A stretch of 5,424 bases of DNA, taken from positions 1 to 5,424 of the forward strand of contig JAKFWB010000430.1 in the NCBI GenBank assembly GCA_021732945.1. The letters run 5' to 3'. Below are positions 1-4,150 of the stretch, piece by piece. The notes beneath the pieces were generated by a model. It was not told the origin of the DNA and searched no databases. It was given only the letters and a program-made list of their open reading frames with translations. Made by a program: the position numbers and the translations under genes. Position 1 is the stretch's first letter. Each line of letters begins with the position of its first letter. Source of the DNA: Porphyrobacter sp. Its GTDB lineage: Bacteria; Pseudomonadota; Alphaproteobacteria; Sphingomonadales; Sphingomonadaceae.

Positions 1-199
1 GCCGGATCAAGATCGAACATGACCGGGCGCTCTACCGGGAACGCAACCACATCGAACGCTTCTTTGGCCGTCTGAAAATCAACCGCGCCATCGCCACACG
101 CTACGACCAACTCGCCGAAAGCTTCCTCAGTATGGTCCACATCGCCGCCGCTAGATACTGGCTCAAATTTGTCCACGCCGCCTAATGGATTGGAGTCTG
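1..199 (+). mobile_element. Right end of an IS5-family insertion sequence (truncated by window edge)
   Basis: The segment holds the C-terminal part of a DDE transposase followed 14 bases after its stop codon by a probable element boundary. The boundary is inferred: the base run ending GGAGTCTG at 192-199 is followed by TAA at 200-202, which fits the TNA target duplication of several IS5 subgroups. From 203 onward the minus strand reads as an unrelated protein. The left end, with its inverted repeat and second TAA copy, lies outside the window, so the exact terminus cannot be confirmed here. Confidence 0.6.
3..185 (+). CDS. IS5-family transposase, C-terminal fragment
   Basis: Only the last 60 residues are in the window, and the 5' part is cut by the window edge. 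In this frame Y11, R14, E18 and K25 (numbered from the first full codon at 3) match exactly the Y(2)R(3)E(6)K signature of IS4/IS5-type DDE transposases. E18 (codon 54-56) would be the third catalytic acidic residue that binds metal for strand cleavage and transfer. The context HIERFFGRLK and the tail RYWLKFVHAA before the TAA stop at 183-185 are typical of the IS5 group. The C-terminus looks intact; whether the whole enzyme is functional depends on sequence upstream of the window. It faces away from the yhhQ-like gene and is not part of the transporter locus. Confidence 0.85.
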   Translation, partial: RIKIEHDRALYRERNHIERFFGRLKINRAIATRYDQLAESFLSMVHIAAARYWLKFVHAA

Positions 200-474
200 T
201 AAGCCTCCGTTCGGATCTCGTTCTTGCGCTTTTCCGTATCAACGAAATAGCTGAGCCACTCGCTTAGGTTCTCCCCGAACTTGTGACTAAGTTTGCGATC
301 AGGCGGATGCTGCCTAGCAAGGCGCATGCGCTCGGTGCGGATTGACCGCCCCATATCACGCTCCACCTCGGTCCAGAAAAGGATGATGTTTCCAACAATT
401 GGAGCCGCCATGACAGGACCAAGTTCGCTTTCGCTCGGATGCGGCGACGGTACCGGTTTGAAGTCTTGCGTCAT
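163..474 (-). pseudogene. Hypothetical protein, N-terminal remnant truncated by the IS element
   Basis: A leftward frame starts at an ATG at 472-474 and runs 103 codons to a stop at 163. Codons from about 202 downwards lie in the IS end and overlap the transposase gene antisense, so the native part is roughly the first 91 residues (474 to 203) with a short IS-derived tail. The native part looks protein-like: a Pro/Ser-rich start, then a hydrophobic-to-amphipathic helix (IVGNIILFWTEVERD), then charged helical sequence ending near EIRTEAYRLQ. It begins 78 bp downstream of the yhhQ-like gene on the same strand, with only an AAGG at about 8 bases upstream as a possible ribosome site. Base composition is visibly less GC-rich than the neighbours, suggesting acquired DNA. 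I do not recognise the family. A helical HEPN-like protein that lost its C-terminal half is one weak possibility. Confidence 0.5.
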
Positions 475-552
475 GGCAAAAACCTTAAAGAGCCTACCTA
501 ACCCGAAGTCGAGAATTAGCGCCGACGCGGTGGCGTACTTTGCGCGTGGCCG

Positions 553-1266
553 CTAAGTTTCTTTCTTCCGATCCAGCCGCCGTGCGGCCTGCACGCCGCC
601 GGTGATCAGGAATGGCACCAGCACGATGCTCAATACCACCTTCGCCAGCACCTGGCCGATCATCAGGTCGGTGATGTCGAACTCGCCATAGAAGGCGAGC
701 GTGATGAAGATCACCGAGTCCACCGCTTGGCTCAGCGCCGAAGCAATTGCGCCGCGCACCATCAGGCCCAGCGTTGTCTCCGCTCCGCTCCCGCGCAACC
801 GGTCAAAGATCCAAATGTTGAGCAGCAGCGAGGTGATGTAGGATGCTGGTCCGGCCAGCCACACGCGCGGCGTGGTCCAGTGCACACGCTCGAACGCGGC
901 GAGGTCTTCGGGCCGGAATGCGATCATCTCGACCGAGGCAGGCAGGATCAGCACCAGCGGCAACAACGCCGAGGCAATCCCCAGCGGCAGGAACCCCCAC
1001 CACACGATCCGCTGCGCCATCTGGCGACCATAAAGCTGCGACAGCGTGCTCGAAATCACCACCAGCATCAGGAAGGGGAATATCCCGCTTTCGACTGCAA
1101 GGCTGGTCGGCCACAATTGCACTTGCTTGAACGCAAGCACGCCCGCCAGCACCGTCATCCCGCCATACAACAGCGTGAAGACGAACAGGCCCAAGGGCAT
1201 ATTGGCCGGCATGGTTGCGCCGTGGGTTTCTGGCGGGCGCTGGGCCTCGGTTGCGGTGTCGTTCAT
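553..1266 (-). CDS. yhhQ: VUT/YhhQ-family inner-membrane transporter (probable queuosine precursor or related purine-like substrate)
   Basis: This 237-residue protein is almost wholly hydrophobic, with about six predicted membrane segments near residues 24-46, 58-80, 84-112, 136-157, 165-195 and 203-226, then a basic cytoplasmic tail ending RRLDRKKET. The pattern matches the DUF165/Vut_1 family, including the helix with SQAVDS (179-184) and the YGR-x-x-A-x-R loop (69-76). E. coli YhhQ imports 7-cyano-7-deazaguanine (preQ0) and preQ1 for queuosine tRNA modification. The acidic residue usual before the YGR/K motif in YhhQ proteins appears to be Gln here (SQLYGR), so specificity is uncertain. 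The ATG at 1264-1266 was chosen because the family begins just before the first helix. An upstream ATG at 1348-1350 would add 28 residues with no family support. No strong Shine-Dalgarno is seen. The gene is divergent from nupC. Confidence 0.8.
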   Translation of the reverse strand: MNDTATEAQRPPETHGATMPANMPLGLFVFTLLYGGMTVLAGVLAFKQVQLWPTSLAVESGIFPFLMLVVISSTLSQLYGRQMAQRIVWWGFLPLGIASALLPLVLILPASVEMIAFRPEDLAAFERVHWTTPRVWLAGPASYITSLLLNIWIFDRLRGSGAETTLGLMVRGAIASALSQAVDSVIFITLAFYGEFDITDLMIGQVLAKVVLSIVLVPFLITGGVQAARRLDRKKET

Positions 1267-1307
1267 CGTCTGATGGGTTAGCCAGCGCGCGGCCAAAAGA
1301 AAAGCGC

Positions 1308-1321
1308 CAGCCGCGCGGCTG
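1308..1321. promoter_or_regulatory. Perfect 14-bp palindrome in the yhhQ/nupC divergent intergenic region
   Basis: CAGCCGCGCGGCTG reads identically on both strands. It lies 42 bp upstream of the yhhQ-like start and 115 bp upstream of the nupC start, in the 170-bp region (1267-1436) that must hold both promoters. Its size and place suit a dimeric repressor or activator operator, but GC-rich palindromes occur by chance in such genomes. No convincing -35/-10 pair was found for either gene; a TTGCCA at 1399-1404 has no good -10 partner. Confidence 0.3.
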
Positions 1322-1436
1322 TCACCGGCTGCCAACAACGCCGTTTTCATGACGCTTGCAACACGGGCCACAAACTGCCACCCCGCAAGCCTCAGGGGTT
1401 GCCAATCTTCGCACAAACAAGAGGCCATTTGCCGCC

Positions 1437-2918
1437 GTGAACGAGAGTATCACGTCCACTCTGCTGAGCCTTGCCGGGGTGTTCGCCATTCTGGCCATCG
1501 CCTTCGCGCTGTCTTCGGCCAAGCGGAAGATCAACCTGCGGGTCGTCGGATCGGCCTTTGCCTTGCAGGCGATCACCGCGCTGATCGTGCTGCGCACCGA
1601 TGCGGGCGTGGCAGTGATCGGCGGCTTGTCGAGCGGGGTGATTGCTTTGCTCGACTTTTCCAAGGTCGGGATCACTTCGGTGTTCGGCCCGATGGAGAAC
1701 AATCCCTTCGCCAACACCTTCGTGATCGGCGCGCTGCCGGTGATCGTGTTCTTTGCCGCGATTGTTTCGATCCTTTACCACCTTGGCATCATGCAAAGAC
1801 TGGTGCGCTGGGTTGGCGGTGCGATTGGCTGGATCACCGGGATCAGCAAGGTCGAGGCGCTGGGCGCAGCTGCCAACATCTTTGTCGGCCAGTCGGAAAG
1901 CCCGCTGGTGGTGCGGCCCTATCTCGCCGCGCTTTCGCCAGCGCAGCTGTTCACTCTGATGGCAGTGGGTATGGCAGGGGTCGCGGGCACAATTCTGGCG
2001 GCCTATGCCAGCTTCATCGGGGAAGAGGCCGTGCCATTCCTGCTCGCCGCGGCCTTCATGTCGGCACCCGGCGGGATTCTGATGGCGAAGATCATCATGC
2101 CTGACGATGAGACTCTGGCTCCGGGCCGTGATGCGACGGTCGGGCTGGCTGCGGTGGCACGGGCGCGCGGCAAAACCAACGCGATGACCGAGGCGACCCG
2201 CGTGGTGATGTATGATGAAAACGGGCAGGAGGTCGAACTGCCTCAAGCGCGGATCAGCGCGGTTGGCCCGGCTTCACTGGTCGAAGGCGGCAACAAGGCG
2301 GACGAGGTCAGCGCTGCGGAAACTTTCGAGGAAGGCCAGCGCCCCGCCAACATCATCGAGGCCGCGGCACAGGGTACACAGACCGGCGTCAAGCTGGCGG
2401 TGGCGGTTGGCGCGATGGTAATGGTGTTTGTGGCGCTCGTTGCGCTGGCCAATGGCATGCTGGCGGGCATCGGCGGCGGGATCGTGAACCTGGCGAGCGG
2501 CATCGGCGCGCCCTTGGCGCCTGCGACCGCCGAATGGCTGGCCAATGTCAGCTTCCAGCAGTTGCTCGGTTATCTGTTTGCACCCGTCATGTTCCTCATC
2601 GGCATTTCCGATTGGGATCAGGCGCAGATTGCGGGCGGATTGTTCGGCACCAAAATCGTGCTCAACGAATTTGTCGCCTTTATCGAACTGGGCGCGATGC
2701 AATCGGGCGAGCTGACCGCGCGCAGCCGGGCGATTATCACCTTTGCGCTGTGCGGCTTTGCCAATTTCTCCTCGATCGCGATCCAGATGGCGGTGACCGG
2801 CGGGCTGGCCCCCAATCAGCGCCCGGTGATTGCAAGGCTGGGGCTTAAGGCGCTGGCGGCGGGCAGTCTCTCCAACCTGATGAGCGCTGCGCTGGCGAGC
2901 CTGTTCCTGCCGCTCTAA
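1437..2918 (+). CDS. nupC: NupC/CNT-family concentrative nucleoside:cation symporter
   Basis: This 493-residue inner-membrane protein imports nucleosides with H+ or Na+. Domains in order are the N-terminal CNT domain (about 10-85), a gate/HP1 region and the C-terminal CNT domain (about 305-490). Substrate-site motifs are present: GQSES at 151-155 (equivalent to GQTE in Vibrio CNT), NEF at 410-412, and NFSSI at 443-447 in the second re-entrant region. Residues 205-222 (AFMSAPGGILMAKIIMPD) and 304-311 (ANIIEAAA) align well with the family. Between them lies a hydrophilic stretch of about 80 residues, where characterised CNTs have about 25, which explains the length against the usual 400-420. 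GTG at 1437 is chosen because MNESITSTLLSLAG aligns with the family N-terminus; a TTG at 1356 would add an unconserved 27 residues. A possible ribosome site (AGAGG, 1420-1424) is rather distant. An oxygenase gene follows after 54 bp. Confidence 0.9.
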   Translation: MNESITSTLLSLAGVFAILAIAFALSSAKRKINLRVVGSAFALQAITALIVLRTDAGVAVIGGLSSGVIALLDFSKVGITSVFGPMENNPFANTFVIGALPVIVFFAAIVSILYHLGIMQRLVRWVGGAIGWITGISKVEALGAAANIFVGQSESPLVVRPYLAALSPAQLFTLMAVGMAGVAGTILAAYASFIGEEAVPFLLAAAFMSAPGGILMAKIIMPDDETLAPGRDATVGLAAVARARGKTNAMTEATRVVMYDENGQEVELPQARISAVGPASLVEGGNKADEVSAAETFEEGQRPANIIEAAAQGTQTGVKLAVAVGAMVMVFVALVALANGMLAGIGGGIVNLASGIGAPLAPATAEWLANVSFQQLLGYLFAPVMFLIGISDWDQAQIAGGLFGTKIVLNEFVAFIELGAMQSGELTARSRAIITFALCGFANFSSIAIQMAVTGGLAPNQRPVIARLGLKALAAGSLSNLMSAALASLFLPL

Positions 2919-2935
2919 TCCCGCGCTGTAGCCTC

Positions 2936-2965
2936 TTGGCAGGCGCGCAGACGTGGGTGTAAAGC
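2936..2965 (+). promoter_or_regulatory. Possible sigma70-type promoter for the oxygenase, implying a leaderless transcript
   Basis: TTGGCA (2936-2941) and TAAAGC (2960-2965) are separated by 18 bases inside the 54-bp nupC-oxygenase gap. The expected transcription start, about 7 bases past the -10, falls on or next to the ATG at 2973, and no Shine-Dalgarno precedes that ATG. This would allow leaderless expression independent of nupC. The -10 matches the consensus only partly, and read-through from nupC is equally possible. Confidence 0.25.
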
Positions 2966-2972
2966 TGCGCGC

Positions 2973-3902
2973 ATGATCAACATCGCTTCCGTCTCGCTCG
3001 CTCAGCCGCTCGACACCATCGCCGATGAATTGGGGCGCAGTTTTGGCGAATATGGCTTTGCCGTGGTGCGCGATCACGGCATCCAGCAGGCGCTGATCGA
3101 CGAGGCCGAGGCGGTGTCCAAGGCCTTTTTCGCTCTGCCCGACGCGGTCAAGCGTGCCTACAAGCTCGAAGGCGGCGGCGGGGCGCGCGGCTACACCCCT
3201 TTTGGCACCGAGAAGGCCAAGCATGCCGAGGTGTTTGACCTCAAGGAATTCTGGCACGTCGGCCGCGATCTGCCCGAAGGCCACCCGCTCGCCGAATTCA
3301 TGGCTCCCAATGTCTGGCCGACCGAAGTCGAAGGCTTCCGCGCAACCATGAGCGCGCTGTTCTCTGCCTTTGAGGTCGCCGGGGGCCGCGTGCTGGAGGC
3401 GATCGCACTCCACCTTGGCCGCCCGCGCGATTTCTTTGCCGCCAGCGTTGAGGACGGCAATTCGGTAATGCGGCTGCTGCATTATCCGCCGCTGGGCGAA
3501 GGCGCCCCCGAAGGCGCGATCCGCGCGGCTGGGCATGAAGACATCAACACCATCACCTTGCTGCTCGGCGCGGAGGAGGCAGGGCTCGAACTGCTGACCG
3601 CGTCGGGGGAGTGGTATGCGGTGGACGTGCCGCCGGGCGCACTGGTGATCAATGTGGGCGACATGTTGCAGCGCCAGACCAACGGGCGGCTTCGCTCAAC
3701 CACCCACCGGGTGGTCAATCCGCGCGGGGATGCGGCCAAGCGGGCGCGCTATTCGATGCCGTTCTTCCTGCACTTCCGGCCCGATTTCCTGATCGAGGCA
3801 CTGCCCGAATGCGTGGCCGCAGACGCCGCGACTCCGCCGCTGCCGCCGATCACCGCGCATGATTACCTGATGCAGCGCCTGCGCGAAATCAATCTCGCCT
3901 GA
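2973..3902 (+). CDS. 2-oxoglutarate/Fe(II)-dependent oxygenase, isopenicillin N synthase-like
   Basis: This is a 309-residue soluble cytoplasmic enzyme, about the usual length for the family. Residues 1-115 are the DIOX_N-type region (GEYGFAVVRDHGI at 25-37; FFALP at 52-56; RGYTPFG at 72-78), and about 160-270 form the jelly-roll oxygenase core. The iron facial triad is complete: H188 and D190 in GHEDINTITLLL, and H245 in STTHRVVNP. R259 and S261 (RYS) give the 2-oxoglutarate-binding R-x-S pair. GDMLQRQTNGRLRSTTHR (229-246) is highly typical. Such proteins hydroxylate, desaturate or cyclise small molecules while decarboxylating 2-oxoglutarate; the bacterial members are mostly uncharacterised. 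The presence of R-x-S argues for 2OG use, though IPNS itself has the pair without using 2OG. The ATG at 2973 is the only sensible start and no ribosome site precedes it. Position 54 bp after nupC suggests a nucleoside-related substrate, which is inference only. Confidence 0.9.
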   Translation: MINIASVSLAQPLDTIADELGRSFGEYGFAVVRDHGIQQALIDEAEAVSKAFFALPDAVKRAYKLEGGGGARGYTPFGTEKAKHAEVFDLKEFWHVGRDLPEGHPLAEFMAPNVWPTEVEGFRATMSALFSAFEVAGGRVLEAIALHLGRPRDFFAASVEDGNSVMRLLHYPPLGEGAPEGAIRAAGHEDINTITLLLGAEEAGLELLTASGEWYAVDVPPGALVINVGDMLQRQTNGRLRSTTHRVVNPRGDAAKRARYSMPFFLHFRPDFLIEALPECVAADAATPPLPPITAHDYLMQRLREINLA

Positions 3903-3948
3903 GTCTCGCTGGCTGGGGGCCGTTTCGACCAAATAGCGCTCTCGATTC

Positions 3949-3964
3949 GTTGCACTGATGCAAC
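3949..3964. repeat. Perfect inverted repeat GTTGCA-N4-TGCAAC (operator-like)
   Basis: Two 6-base arms, GTTGCA at 3949-3954 and TGCAAC at 3959-3964, are perfect complements around CTGA. The site lies 46 bp after the oxygenase stop and 187 bp before the receptor start. Its symmetry and AT content in the arms suit a helix-turn-helix dimer site better than a transcription terminator, as no T-run follows. Confidence 0.3.
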
Positions 3965-3967
3965 ACT

Positions 3968-4021
3968 CGGGACAAGAAGTTGCCCCACATCGGGAGGAAT
4001 CGTGTCCCGTCCACCACGATT
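3968..4021. repeat. Two overlapping inverted repeats (mutually exclusive hairpins)
   Basis: Arms CGGGACA (3968-3974) and TGTCCCG (4003-4009) pair over seven bases with a 28-base loop. Arms AATCGTG (3998-4004) and CACGATT (4015-4021) also pair over seven bases with a 10-base loop. They share 4003-4004, so both cannot form fully at once. If transcribed, this would most likely be the 3' untranslated region of the oxygenase mRNA, since the proposed receptor promoter lies downstream. No T-run follows, so it is not a canonical rho-independent terminator. Confidence 0.3.
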
Positions 4022-4050
4022 GCCGAGGGAACGGGCGCGAACGTCGGCGT

Positions 4051-4083
4051 TTTTCATCAAAATGTCACAGAACAGTCGCTTTG
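4051..4083 (+). promoter_or_regulatory. Candidate PhoB box: three 11-bp-phased half-sites
   Basis: Read as consecutive 11-mers, 4051-4061 is TTTTCATCAAA, 4062-4072 is ATGTCACAGAA and 4073-4083 is CAGTCGCTTTG. Against the enterobacterial Pho-box unit CTGTCATAAAA, the first two match at 8 of 11 positions each, and the third keeps C-GTC-(C) at its head (CAGTCGC against CTGTCAC). PhoB binds such direct repeats in tandem and replaces -35 contacts. A plausible -10 (GCTCTA, 4097-4102) lies 13 bp past the array and about 50 bp before the receptor ATG. This suggests phosphate-starvation induction of the receptor. Confidence 0.45.
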
Positions 4084-4093
4084 CCGCAAGCGA
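4076..4093. repeat. Inverted repeat TCGCTT-N6-AAGCGA before the receptor gene
   Basis: The six-base arms at 4076-4081 and 4088-4093 are perfect complements. The repeat overlaps the third unit of the candidate Pho box and sits just before the proposed -10, where a bound protein would affect transcription of the receptor. It could be a second regulator's operator or coincidence. Confidence 0.25.
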
Positions 4094-4138
4094 ACGGCTC
4101 TAGGCCGACCGACATTCCACTCTCTCTCCACTGCTATC

Positions 4139-4143
4139 AGGGG
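4139..4143 (+). promoter_or_regulatory. Ribosome binding site of the TonB-dependent receptor
   Basis: AGGGG lies 7 bases upstream of the ATG at 4151. It is the best-placed purine-rich ribosome site before any of the genes in the window and supports that ATG, which also begins a clean signal peptide. Confidence 0.55.
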
Positions 4144-4150
4144 CTCATCC

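Noticed and set aside
293..556. Rightward 87-codon frame opposite the truncated accessory gene
   Set aside because: No ribosome site and no recognisable features. The leftward frame has the better protein-like pattern, although neither is strongly proven.
727..1281. Rightward frame of 184 codons antisense to the yhhQ-like gene
   Set aside because: Its composition (Gln/Arg/His-rich) is that of the complement of a membrane protein gene, and there is no ribosome site or motif.
1267..1436. Search for clear -35/-10 promoter pairs for yhhQ and nupC
   Set aside because: TTGCAA at 1356 and TTGCCA at 1399 resemble -35 boxes, but no acceptable -10 lies at 16-18 bp from either, so no promoter is annotated.
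1392..2246. Leftward open frame of 284 codons antisense to nupC
   Set aside because: The His/Arg/Gln-rich translation has no domain, and the strand opposite carries conserved CNT motifs.
2274..3536. Leftward open frame of 420 codons spanning the nupC 3' half, the intergenic gap and the oxygenase
   Set aside because: It crosses two well-supported genes on the other strand, shows no family motifs, and has the Arg/His/Gly-rich look of an antisense frame.
4036..4054. GAACGTCGGCGTTTTT as a rho-independent terminator for the oxygenase
   Set aside because: The stem is only four base pairs (AACG/CGTT), and the T-run is short and partly inside the stem. It also overlaps the candidate Pho box.
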